From contig NC_083876.1 of assembly GCF_032452875.1 (NCBI RefSeq), positions 27,316,001-27,380,000 on the forward strand: a stretch of 64,000 nucleotides of DNA, written 5' to 3'. Made by a program: the position numbers and the translations under genes. Position 1 is the stretch's first letter, and each line of letters begins with the position of its first letter. This document shows positions 55,073 through 64,000 of the stretch, one piece after another. Below the pieces are notes generated by a model. That model searched no databases. It saw only the letters and a program-made list of their open reading frames with translations, and was not told the origin of the DNA. Source of the DNA: Bos javanicus. Its lineage: Eukaryota > Chordata > Mammalia > Artiodactyla > Bovidae.

Positions 55073-55634
55073 CAGTCAGGTCAGTTCAGTCGCTCAGTCG
55101 TGTCTGACTCTGTGACCCCATGAATCGCAGCTCGCCAGGCCTCCTTGTCCATCACCAACTCCTGGAATTCACTCAGACTCACGTCCATCGAGTCAGTGAT
55201 GCCATCCAGCCATCTCATCCTCTGTCATCCCCTTTTCCTCCTGCCTCCAATCCGTCCCAGCATCAGAGTCTTTTCCAATGAGTCAACTCTTCGCATGAGG
55301 TGGCCAAAGTGGAGTTTCAGCTTTAGCATCATTCCATCCAAAGAAATCCCAGGGCTGATCTCCTTCAGAATGGACTGGTTGGATCTCCTTGCAGTCCAAG
55401 GGACTCTTAAGAGTCTTCTCCAACACCACAGTTCAAAAGCATCAATTCTTCGGTGCTCAGCCTTCTTCACAGTCCAACTCTCACATCCATACATGACCAC
55501 TGGAAAAACCATAGCCTTGACTAGATGGACCTTGTTGGCAAAGTAATGTCTCTGCTTTTCAATATGCTATCTAGCTTGGTCATAATGTTCCTTCCAAGGA
55601 GTAAGCGTCTTTTAATTTAATAGCTGCAGTCATC
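55073..55634 (-). mobile_element. BovB LINE 3' end
   Basis: Antisense 562 bases from the GTCAGTTCAG tail to TTTTAATTTAATAGCTGCAG. Perfect 12-base target duplication ATCTAACAGAAT (55061-55072 and 55635-55646). Younger-group markers on the coding strand. The open frame 55225-55512 keeps WTVKKAEHRRIDAFELWCWR. Confidence 0.96.
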
Positions 55635-55646
55635 ATCTAACAGAAT

Positions 55647-56394
55647 AGCTGGATGAATAAACATAGTGAACAACTCATAGTACTTGTGACTAAAAACTGA
55701 GCCAGGAGTTATGAATACATAGAAACCCAGGAGGCAAACTGTACTTCTACTGTGGTGATAAACTTGAATTTACCATCAATGCAAAGTTTAGACATCTTCG
55801 ACTCGAATCATCCATTGGTAATTGGTAACATTTTCTTCTGTGGAGACTGGCCAGGCCTAGCTCCAGACACAAGTGAGATGTTCGCTAGACAGGCTCAGAG
55901 ATTTTCCTTCTGCCCTCTTAGTGTATCCTCTCTCTCCCCTAGTGTTTTCCCCTCCCAAAATCTGCTTCATCTCTCAAAGCCTAGCCTGTCTCTCATTCTT
56001 TCAGGATTACCTTACTTAACTTGCTCTCTTTACCAATAATAGTCATTAGCTTTTAAGGGTTCGTATAGTTTAATTCCATGTATGCAGAGACAGAAAACAT
56101 GAAGTTTCGATGGTGCAGTTAGACTTCAAGTTTTCCAGCAAGAATGAGGTATTTGGGAGAGAACAGCCTTCTGCCTAAAGTTACAGCACCAAAAAAGAGC
56201 TTATAGATGAAGCCCAGAACTCTGCTGGGTCAATTTTTTACATGTTAGATTTTTCAAACAGACAATAGTTGTTATCTGAGGAGTAAAGAAAATCTGGCAG
56301 CAAATATAAAAGGAATAAAAAATATCGATCTCTCACTTTGATTGTATTGAGCTCCTGATTTGATTAATAATATAAATTTCATTGATAATTGTGT
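55647..56394. other. single-copy DNA
   Basis: No repeat recognised. The 95-codon frame at 55752-56039 (Ser/Leu/Pro-rich) has no known domain. Confidence 0.45.
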
Positions 56395-56490
56395 GCTTAT
56401 CAGGCACTATTCGAACCACTGTATGTATATTTGATCATCTATGCAGGCCCCACAACAACCATGTATCCGTTGATATCTACAATAGAAAAT
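56395..56490 (-). mobile_element. MIR-like fragment
   Basis: TTATCAGGCACTATTCGAAC, then GATCATCTATGCAGGCCCCA and ACAACCATGTATCCGTTGAT, follow the antisense MIR order weakly. Confidence 0.45.
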
Positions 56491-57501
56491 CTACAGTCCC
56501 CATCTGCACAGCAGGCACTTCTGTCTAGAAGGACTATCTATCTAGAAGGTAAAAAGTAAATGATGCAGGCTTATCAAAATGTTTGTGGGTTTTAACATTG
56601 ATGATATTTTCCAAGTAAGGAAAAAGTTGTGACAATACTAACAGGTCAAGGGGGACTTACTCAAAGCTAACATTGTGTTTTGTGTCTCAGAGCTTTCTAC
56701 AACATCCAGAGAGTCCCATGGTTCGATGACAGAGGGTTTTCTTTCCATCATTCAATAATATCCATGTTCCAGACACTGGGCTGAGTGGCAGTATTCTCGG
56801 TTACTCAGATTGCTAAAGCTTAGCTCCTATTGCTAATTTTCATGTTAAATTAAGACCTTTTCATTTTGCAATTAACCTTCCACTATGCTATTTGTCACAA
56901 GAACCCCTTGAGTGCTGTGATGACCTAAAATCAAAGACATACTAAAAATTCACATTGACCAACTCTGGATAATAATTTTTATTAGTTGTCTGATTGCATT
57001 CCAGAATACAATTAACTTTTAAACCCCTTTTTAACCTTTTTAAAGCCTTTTTAGGAATATGTCAACTTCCAACCCATATCAATCTATATACACAATAGCT
57101 AAAATTTCAAGTGAAAAGGGGACATATAACCTGTATGGATCTAATTACGTTTCACTCATCCAGGAGGCAAGAGACAACTGATAAAAAAATTTTCCAGACC
57201 TTATTAGCCAACACTCTATATCCAATGACTGCTTAATACAGATGTGATGAGGGCAACAAGCTTTCCTAAAGAGGATACTTCACCATAGTACTACAGGAAC
57301 ATCAGCCTCGAATGCTAAATGAATGAGGACAGAACCACAGGTTTCCATCCACACCGACATGAAGAGATTGACTAGAAAGTAAGAGTGTGTGTCCATCCCA
57401 CCTGAACAGGAATACTTGTAAGAGAAGGACTGTGTGTGTAATAAGAAAGAGCAAATTCCAATGAAGCACACATAATCCTGTATTAAAATACAAGGCAGTG
57501 A
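56491..57501. other. single-copy DNA
   Basis: No repeat recognised; overlapping minus frames at 57280-57543 have no homology I can see. Confidence 0.45.
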
Positions 57502-57612
57502 GGGGACATCTCTGCCAGTCCAATAATTAAGACTGCTCTTCACCTGCAGGGGGTGAGGGTTCCAACCCTGGTCAAGGAACTAAGATCCTGCAGGCCACAT
57601 GGTGTGGCCATT
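57502..57612 (+). mobile_element. CHR-type tRNA SINE head
   Basis: CCAGTCCAATAATTAAGACT, GCAGGGGGTGAGGGTTCCAA and CTGGTCAAGGAACTAAGATC, then CACATGGTGTGGCC. This is an older cetartiodactyl tRNA SINE, degraded at its start. Confidence 0.75.
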
Positions 57613-57700
57613 TTCTTAAATTTAATAAATATATATTCAATATATAATTTTATTAATTTATTTTATTAATATAACATTTGCATTTATATATATATATATC
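57613..57700. repeat. AT-rich / (TA)n tract
   Basis: TAATAAATATATATTCAATA and a (TA)n run just before the next SINE. Confidence 0.85.
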
Positions 57701-57900
57701 CCTGGTGGCTCAAATGGTAAAGATTCTTCCTACAATGCAGGAGACCCAGGTTTGATCCCTGGGTCTGGAAGATCCCCTGGAGAAGGGAATGGCTATCCAC
57801 TCCAGTATTCTTGCCTGGAGAATTCTATGGATAGAGGCTACAGACCATGGAGTTGCAAAGAGTTAGACACAACTGAACAACTAACACTTTCACTTTTCAC
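57701..57900 (+). mobile_element. Bov-tA SINE inside a TA microsatellite
   Basis: CCCTGGTGGCTCAAATGGTA to ACACTTTCACTTTTCAC. TA runs lie on both sides, so the SINE landed within the microsatellite and the target duplication is hidden. Confidence 0.9.
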
Positions 57901-57904
57901 TTTC

Positions 57905-57960
57905 ATATATATATGAACGACATATATATATATATGAAATACACACACACACATATATAG
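57905..57960. repeat. (TA)n(CA)n microsatellite
   Basis: Two TATATATA blocks around GAACGAC, then ACACACACACAC. Confidence 0.9.
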
Positions 57961-58140
57961 GGTATTGACAATTACTATAATCAACCTATATAATATATGA
58001 CACAAACATATGATTAAAACCATCCCTCCCAAATATTACTTAGGAAAATGTTTTACTTTTATATTATTTTGATGCTAAATATTGCCTTGTCAGGAAAACC
58101 CCACCTAAGATAACATTAACTTTAGTCACCTTGTCCTGAG

Positions 58141-58353
58141 GACTTCCCTGGTGGCTCAGATGGTAAAGCGTCTGCCTACAACGCGGGAGACCCGGGTTCA
58201 ATCCCTGGGTTGGGAAGATCCCCTGAAGAAGGAAATGGCAACCCACTCCAGTATTCTTGCCTGGAAAATCCCATGGACGGAAGAGCCTGGTGGGCTACAG
58301 TCCATGCGGTCCCAAAGAGTTGGACACTACTGAACGACTTTCTTTCTTTCTTT
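58141..58353 (+). mobile_element. Bov-tA SINE
   Basis: GACTTCCCTGGTGGCTCAGA to GAACGACTTTCTTTCTTTCT. Perfect 14-base target duplication CACCTTGTCCTGAG (58127-58140 and 58354-58367). Little diverged, so recent. Confidence 0.96.
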
Positions 58354-58504
58354 CACCTTGTCCTGAGCACCCTCTAATACTGCTACATTTTTGCTTTTTG
58401 AATTTAACACCACTTATCAACCTGGTATGTGCTTATCATCTATCATCTCAACTAGGAAGTTATCTTCATCAGAACAAGGAATTTTTATTTGTTTATGCCA
58501 ATTT

Positions 58505-58560
58505 CCAGTGCTGAAACAGCATATAGTAGGCACTTAATAAATATGAATCAAATCAATGAA
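58505..58560 (+). mobile_element. L2 LINE 3' end
   Basis: CAGCATATAGTAGGCACTTA followed by ATAAATATGAATCAAATCAA, the L2 terminal motif. Confidence 0.75.
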
Positions 58561-58657
58561 TAATTTAATACTTTATAAAACCTATGACACCCACAGCTTA
58601 TTACTTAACAGTAAATATTTTAAAATCATGTCTTATCACAACATGACTAACATTCTT

Positions 58658-58757
58658 TTTTTAATGATGTATTTTATTTTTTTTAATTTTTTAAATTTAA
58701 ATTTATTTCTTTTAATTAGAGGCTAATTACTTTACAATATTGTATTGGTTTTGCCAT
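58658..58757 (-). mobile_element. 100-base L1 3' end
   Basis: T-rich start, then TTAGAGGCTAATTACTTTAC and TGTATTGGTTTTGCCAT. Perfect 17-base target duplication ACATGACTAACATTCTT (58641-58657 and 58758-58774). Confidence 0.96.
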
Positions 58758-58974
58758 ACATGACTAACATTCTTAAATGATCAGTATTGCTGAGAAGTGG
58801 AGAAAAAAAATAAACCTAACACATAACCCTCATCTTGCAAATAAGAGTATTGAATTTCAAAAGGAGTAAGTTAAAAAATAAGTCAAGGGCTGATTTGAGC
58901 CTTCCTCTTCATGTTTCTGTGTCCTAGGTTCGTGGCAATGAGAGTCCCCCATAAAATAAAAATGTGGGCATATC

Positions 58975-59189
58975 CACTTCAGTCGTGTCCAACTCTTTGC
59001 GACCCTATGACCATAGCCTGCCAGGCTTCTCTGTCCATGGGATTCTCTAGGCAAGAATACTGGAGTGGGTTGCCATGCTCACCTCTAGGGGATCTTCCTG
59101 ACCCAGGGATCAGATTGAACCCACCCACATCTCTTATGTCTCCTGCATTGGCAGGCAGGGTCTTTACCATTAGTGCCACCTGGGGATAC
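58975..59189 (-). mobile_element. Bov-tA SINE (long-head subtype)
   Basis: Antisense: CACTTCAGTCGTGTCCAACT, ATACTGGAGTGGGTTGCCAT, CCCACATCTCTTATGTCTCC and TTACCATTAGTGCCACCTGG. Confidence 0.92.
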
Positions 59190-61264
59190 CATCTTCATAT
59201 TATGTTCCTTTAAATTCATTTGCAATAACATGACTATATTTTAACTCTTACTTCTCTTTGTTTTTCTTAACAACACATTAAAATGTAGCACATACAAAAA
59301 ACCACCATGTACATACCAGCCATATGCTTTAAGAAAATAAAAGATGAGAAATTCTGCAAATTTCAGTTGAAATCCCATTCAGTGCTCCCCATTCCATTAC
59401 CCTCGTCCTTCCCAAAGAAGGCAAACACTAGGCCGAATTTGCTGTGTAGCTTCCAGTCTGCCATCTATACTTTGACACCTAAGCAGATCAGTATTGTTTT
59501 GTGTGTTTTTAATTATATGAGTAGTGTAATGTACATATCTAATTTCTTATCACTTTACATTTTGTTTTTGATATTATATATTTTTCAATAGATAAATAAT
59601 ACATTTTAATCAATACATGTAGGTTCATCATACGATGGAATTATTCATTTTTCTCGCATATCCCTCCATGAGTTAATGTCTTCTTTCCATCATTTCCTTT
59701 GGTCAATTCATTTTATCTACCTGATATTTTATGAGGCAGACACTGTTGGTTGGGTAGTCCCAAGCCCAATCCAAATCCTCTTTTCTTGTACTTCTCTCCA
59801 CTACAGAGTCTGAAAAAGCAAAATCTTCCTGTTTTCTAGCTTCCTTCGCATCTGGGAGAAACCATGTGACATGAATCTGTCCCTCTAGACACTGGCAGCT
59901 ATTTGAAGAGTGGACTCTGGTAAAGTTTTTGCTTTCCTGAGACACAGGGTAAAGATCCTTGGGCACCTTTCTTTCCTCCATTTCCTTTTGAATATGAGCC
60001 TATTACCTGGAACTTTGGCAGGTATCTCGAAACCATGATGGAAAAAATATAAACAAACAAAAAACTGCATGGATGCTGGCTTTCACATCTTTGAGCTAGT
60101 GCAAACATGCCATCATTGATGTATATATAAATAAGTTCTCTTATTTGTGAGAAAATTCAAACTCTGCCATTATGATGTTTCTGTATAACTTGGAACTGAA
60201 AATATCATTAACCCACAGCCTTTTCTTCACCATTATATTTACTTCCATGTCATTATATTATCCCTTCACTTCAATAGATCTCACTTTTTAATTGTGCCCC
60301 CTCCTACTTAGAAAATATGTGTTCTACTTCACATCATCTTATAAAGGCAAAATTCTAATCATGCATAAATCTTTGAAGGAGGAAAGAGAATGGTTGCTAT
60401 TTTTAATAGAGTAGTAATCACAGTAAGCCTCACTGAAAAGTGAGCAAAACCTGAAGATGATTGATAATTTTGAAAACCATATCTTATTTTTTCAGAAGAT
60501 ATTGAGATACTCTTAAAGTTACTTTGTAGTGGTACTTCACCTATAGGTGAAGGCAAGCCAATCTTTTTCAGATCAGACACTATTTATTTATGTATTCAGA
60601 CACTATTCAGTGAGAGATCAAGAGCTAGCAGAAAGGAGACTTACAAAAGAGTAGAAATGGGGCTTCCCTTGGGAGTTCACAGCCAAGGAGAGAGGGGGAG
60701 AGGAAGTCCTAGGACCTTGCAAGGTGCCAGGCACGACACAGATGAATGTGCAAGCCCTATGACTTTGAGGAGAATGAAGGTGCATGGCTCCCTAGGACAG
60801 TAACCGATTGCATCCTGGCGGATTTAACCCCTTACTTGACATTTCATGATGAGCAGAAAATCAAGAAGCAGGTAGGAGCATTCCAGAGAGAAAGAAAGGC
60901 ATGATAAAAGATAAGAAGCACCCAAGCAGTTTTAGGCAACTAGTCGTCACTCATCATGAAGGAAGCAGCCTCAGTGTGAGCCACAGTGTACAGAAGATGC
61001 AGGCTGTGCTGATTGATAAGGGAAAACCTCCTGGGGAAGCTGGGACCCAATTCCATAGGCACAAATAAACGAAGAATCTTAAGCATTAAAAAAAACAATC
61101 AAATGTCCTCCAAAGTAGTTTTAAATGTGTTCAGATAATACAAAAAGGTAAATGTATATATTTAATATTCTGCAGATACCAAGAAACATGTATAATTTCT
61201 GAGGAACTAAGTATATACTAGCTTCAAACATCAATTTTTAAGTTGCCCTGCCCAGACTTGTGGT
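59190..61264. other. 2.1-kb mainly single-copy DNA
   Basis: 60860-60960 (AGCATTCCAGAGAGAAAG and following) weakly recalls L2. Otherwise no transposon, and no exon signal recognised. Confidence 0.42.
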
Positions 61265-61577
61265 TAGCAGATGCAAACCATGACATATAGAATGGATAAG
61301 CAACAAGGTCCTACTACTGTACACTCCAGGGAACTATATTCAATCCTGTGATAAACCATAACAGAACAGAATATGAAACCATAACAGAGTCACTCTGCTG
61401 TGCAGTGACTTAGGTAAACGATGTCCTTAATATTTTAATTGTTAAAGCATAAAATCATAATCCAATTCACATTGAAAAATTTCACAAGATCTAGAACTGT
61501 GCAATGTCACTGAAGTAGTCCTAAAACCCAGAAATTAACACAACATTGTAAGTTAACTATACTTCAAAAAAAAAAAA
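61265..61577 (+). mobile_element. artiodactyl L1 3'UTR with a foreign 124-base block
   Basis: TCCAGGGAACTATATTCAAT, GTGATAAACCATAACAGAAC and GTCACTCTGCTGTGCAG, then, after a gap, AAATTAACACAACATTGTAA, GTTAACTATACTTCAA and the poly-A. The stretch 61405-61528 is not part of the L1 end; it is similar to 63608-63737. Confidence 0.82.
61405..61528 (+). repeat. locally duplicated block, copy A
   Basis: About 85 percent identical by eye to 63608-63737, same orientation, sharing AATTGTTAAAGCATAAAAT and AAGATCTAGAACTGTG. It sits inside an L1 3'UTR. Confidence 0.8.
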
Positions 61578-62189
61578 AAATGTCATGTCCAGATGGAATC
61601 ATTGGGATCACTATAAGTAATCATGTGCCTGGCTCCTCTTTTTGCACATGTGATTTGATTAATCAGAAGCCAGAAGCCAGAGAAGCTTCACCCACTGGCT
61701 TTCCCCTTGTCTCACAGGGAAGATTCTTCATTTCCTGTTCACAATGCTCAGCTTCTTTTCCCTCTCTTTTGCCTCACAATAATGATATTCAGAACACATC
61801 TGAAAACAAAGGGCTGGGCGAGAATTCCAACAGGTGTAATTAATGTCAAGTGCTCCTGCAAGTGCCGTTGCTTTCCTGCTGCCTCTTCCACCTGCTGCCT
61901 TTCGTGGCTGCCTTCATAATGCCGAGTCCATCTGTTGAAAATGTGCATCCAGAATTCATCATTTTACATCCTGAGAGGCACCTGAACCCTCTTGTCCTCT
62001 CTTGAAGTGAGCTCTCAGACAGTCACTTTATAGGCACAATTAGTTAAGTGTTGTGATGCCATGGGGATCAAGCACAATGGTTACACACAGTACTCTTAAT
62101 ATTTCAAGGTGGATTGTTCATATTCAGAGAGTTGGCTCAATAAAAAAAGAGAAAAGCACCCCAATCCTGTAGTTAACTATTTTGCTTAT
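61578..62189. other. single-copy DNA
   Basis: No repeat recognised. Overlapping frames of 66-87 codons (61580-61948) have no known domain. Confidence 0.45.
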
Positions 62190-62392
62190 AAGGCTGAGAA
62201 AGTAAAGAATCTGCCCACAATTCAGGAGATCTGGGTTTGATCCCTGGGTTGAGAAGATCCCCTGGAGAAGGGAATGACAACCCACTCCAGTATTCTTGCC
62301 TGGGGAATGACATGGACAGAGGAGCCTGGAGGGCTATGGTCCATGGTGTCACAAAGAGTTGGACATGACTGAGCAACTAACATTTTCACTTA
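62190..62392 (+). mobile_element. Bov-tA SINE, diverged head
   Basis: GGCTGAGAAAGTAAAGAATC, GGAGAAGGGAATGACAACCC and GGACATGACTGAGCAACTAA, then TTTTCACTTATGAG. An approximate CTTAT(A/G)AG repeat flanks it. Confidence 0.88.
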
Positions 62393-62429
62393 TGAGTAGA
62401 AAGTATGTACTAGGGATTAATTTTATATT

Positions 62430-62512
62430 TGTTTATATATGTGTATATGTATATAATTCCCACATACATGTTTATGTCTGTGTGTATACACACACACACA
62501 CACATATTTTAT
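62430..62512. repeat. TATG/CA simple tract
   Basis: TATATATGTGTATATGTATA followed 35 bases later by (AC)n. Confidence 0.85.
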
Positions 62513-62626
62513 ACACAGATACTTTTGTCACCATCGTATGTAACATGGGTGATGATACACTGCCCATGTTAAACTGCTATGTTCATAAAGTGGAAGTGAA
62601 AAGCCAGTTAGGATTCTTCCAGTGCT

Positions 62627-62896
62627 GCTGCTGCTAAGTCACTTCAGTCGTGTCCGACTCTGTGCGACCCCAGAGACGGCAGCCCACCAGGCTCCCCCGT
62701 CCCTTGGATTCTCCAGGCAAGAACACTGGAATGGGTTGCCATTTCCTTCTCCAATGCAGGAAAGGGAAAAGGGAAAGTGAAGTTGCTCAGTCGTGTCCGA
62801 CTCTTCGTGACCCCATGGACTGCAGCCTACCAGGCTCCTCCGCCCATGGGATTTTCCAGGCAAGAGTACTGGAGTGGGGTGCCATTGCCTTCTCCA
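62627..62896 (-). mobile_element. Bov-A2 SINE (dimer)
   Basis: Antisense full dimer from GCTGCTGCTAAGTCACTTCA to GCCATTGCCTTCTCCA. Perfect 12-base target duplication TCTTCCAGTGCT (62615-62626 and 62897-62908). Confidence 0.96.
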
Positions 62897-62908
62897 TCTT
62901 CCAGTGCT

Positions 62909-63449
62909 ATTTCTGACCAAATGTGCTTCAAACATGAATGAGGACATTAAAAAATAAAATTCTGATAGGACAAGGCGACAAAAAATAAGATAGAGACTAG
63001 TAGAGTAAAAAATAGGGTAACAAGGGTCTTAACTATAGAAAGGGTATCCCTCCTCACTTCCCACCCACAGGGCTTCGTACTTACTAGCTGGCTACCCAGT
63101 GATCTCAGCTAGGCACCATGACGTGAATCAAGAAATGAATTATATTCATAGCTGATGATAATGTATGGCTTTTATCCTTAAAGAGTATTTGCAATTTCAG
63201 AAAATTCCTTGAGTTGCAAGGGCTTAAAATTTATACACGTACTCAAAAGCATTCAATGTACTTCTGATAGTGGAGCTGGAGTTGGCCGGGAAGGTAGATA
63301 ATACAGTTATTTGAGGGAAGTTATGAGGAAGGTATTCCAGTGCTTCTTAAAACATTTACAGCAAAAGTGCAGCCTCTTCTAGTTACACATAAGAGGAGTG
63401 TTGACTCCTAGCTGGACAAATACTCTTTGGTGAAAGGGAATATAACATA
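62909..63449. other. single-copy DNA
   Basis: No feature recognised. Confidence 0.45.
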
Positions 63450-63528
63450 TTGAGTTCACCAAAAAGGTCAGTCAAGTTTTTCCGTAAGTTCTTTAAAAAA
63501 ATCCAAATGAACTTTTTAGCCAATCCAA
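63450..63528. mobile_element. mariner MITE
   Basis: 79 bases, the same length and layout as the copy at 25027: left arm TTGAGTTCACCAAAAAGGTC, centre TTTTTCCGTAAG, right arm AACTTTTTAGCCAATCCAA. TA precedes it; the right TA is mutated to AA. More decayed than the first copy. Confidence 0.87.
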
Positions 63529-63607
63529 AAGATTGTCCTAAAATGATCATTCCTAAAGGTCAGGGAATTTTTTTTTTAATTCTTGCAGACTAGAGGGATT
63601 TTTATAA

Positions 63608-63737
63608 TACTTATGTAAACTATGTGTTTACTATTTTAATTGTTAAAGCATAAAATAATGATTCAATTTCACATTGAAACTTTTCATAAGATCTAGAACT
63701 GTGTCTGTAATTTTCACTGAAGTATTCCTAAAACCCA
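63608..63737 (+). repeat. locally duplicated block, copy B
   Basis: Counterpart of 61405-61528. Here it runs straight on into an L2-like end, so this looks like the original location and the L1-embedded copy looks derived. Confidence 0.78.
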
Positions 63738-63785
63738 GCACTTAGAATATGACATGTGATCAATAAATAAATGTTGAGTGAGCAA
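63726..63785 (+). mobile_element. L2 LINE 3' end
   Basis: CCTAAAACCCAGCACTTAGA, then GATCAATAAATAAATGTTGA, an L2 terminus. Confidence 0.7.
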
Positions 63786-63794
63786 CAACCTTCT

Positions 63795-63875
63795 GTGGTA
63801 GGTATTACTATCAGCATTTTAAAGATGAAGGTCTTGAGGCTCAAAGTTGAGTGAATTGCTCAACTATTTTTGGTG
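63795..63875 (-). mobile_element. MIR SINE fragment
   Basis: GTGGTAGGTATTACTATCAG, CATTTTAAAGATGAAGGTCT and TGAGGCTCAAAGTTGAGTGA in antisense MIR order. Confidence 0.75.
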
Positions 63876-63927
63876 ATTTTGCTAGAGAAACAATGAACTG
63901 TGGCAGCTTGCTTCTTTGACATCTTCC

Positions 63928-63969
63928 TAAAAAAAAAAAATCCACCTAAAAAAAAAAAAAAATCCACCA
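63928..63969 (+). repeat. duplicated A-run/TCCACC unit
   Basis: Two adjacent units, each an A-run of 12-15 bases followed by TCCACC, a short tandem duplication. Confidence 0.85.
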
Positions 63970-64000
63970 TCTATCAATTCTCCTGCTTGGAGAGCCCAAT

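Noticed and set aside
1..64000. CRISPR array, operon or phage-like system
   Set aside because: Regular repeats are SINEs, LINEs or microsatellites; spacing is irregular and the genome is clearly mammalian.

Overview
This window reads as non-coding chromosomal DNA from a ruminant artiodactyl, most likely a bovid. The diagnosis rests on repeats: BovB (RTE-clade) LINEs in both orientations, Bov-A2 dimers (the A-element SINE built on the BovB 3' end), Bov-tA SINEs (tRNA-Glu-like head plus A element), a CHR-type tRNA SINE, ruminant L1 3' ends, and older mammal-wide MIR, L2, MER5A-like and MaLR LTR fossils. The species cannot be told from sequence alone. I see no convincing host protein-coding exon, tRNA or rRNA gene, or CRISPR array. 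Long open frames fall in LINE relics, SINEs or simple repeats. I found no undescribed gene system.

Layout. 1-8.8 kb is a nested patchwork: an MLT1A-like LTR split by a BovB, an old L1 split by another BovB, and a BovB split by a SINE. 8.8-10.8 kb is quiet apart from a hAT-like fossil. 10.8-12.6 kb holds a GA/CA-rich tract and a ruminant L1 3' end containing a tandem pair of SINE heads. 12.6-18.9 kb is SINE-scattered with a MIR and a few ancient fossils. 18.9-31 kb is mainly single-copy, with three BovB 3' ends, a mariner MITE, Bov-A2 copies and a CHR SINE. 31-33.5 kb is repeat-poor. 33.5-34.6 kb is an MLT1-like LTR invaded by a tiny L1 end and by an antisense solo ERV LTR with target duplication. 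35-45 kb carries four BovB copies and microsatellites. 45-48.5 kb is repeat-poor. 48.5-51.7 kb is the longest BovB, retaining decayed endonuclease and reverse transcriptase. 52-64 kb alternates SINEs, L1 ends and single-copy DNA, and contains a 125-bp block duplicated between an L1 3'UTR and a site 2.2 kb away.

Activity. BovB copies supply about 12 kb of the window in 13 insertions, and every reading frame is broken. Bov-A2 depends on BovB, while Bov-tA, CHR and truncated L1 ends are products of LINE machinery. Many insertions keep direct target-site duplications, so an order of events can be read. Linked bases near the BovB 3' end separate an older, often interrupted group from a younger, uninterrupted one.

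Repeat family names come from recognition of consensus features, not from a database search, and most boundaries are good to about 5-20 bases. Where an exact target duplication is quoted, the boundary is firmer.
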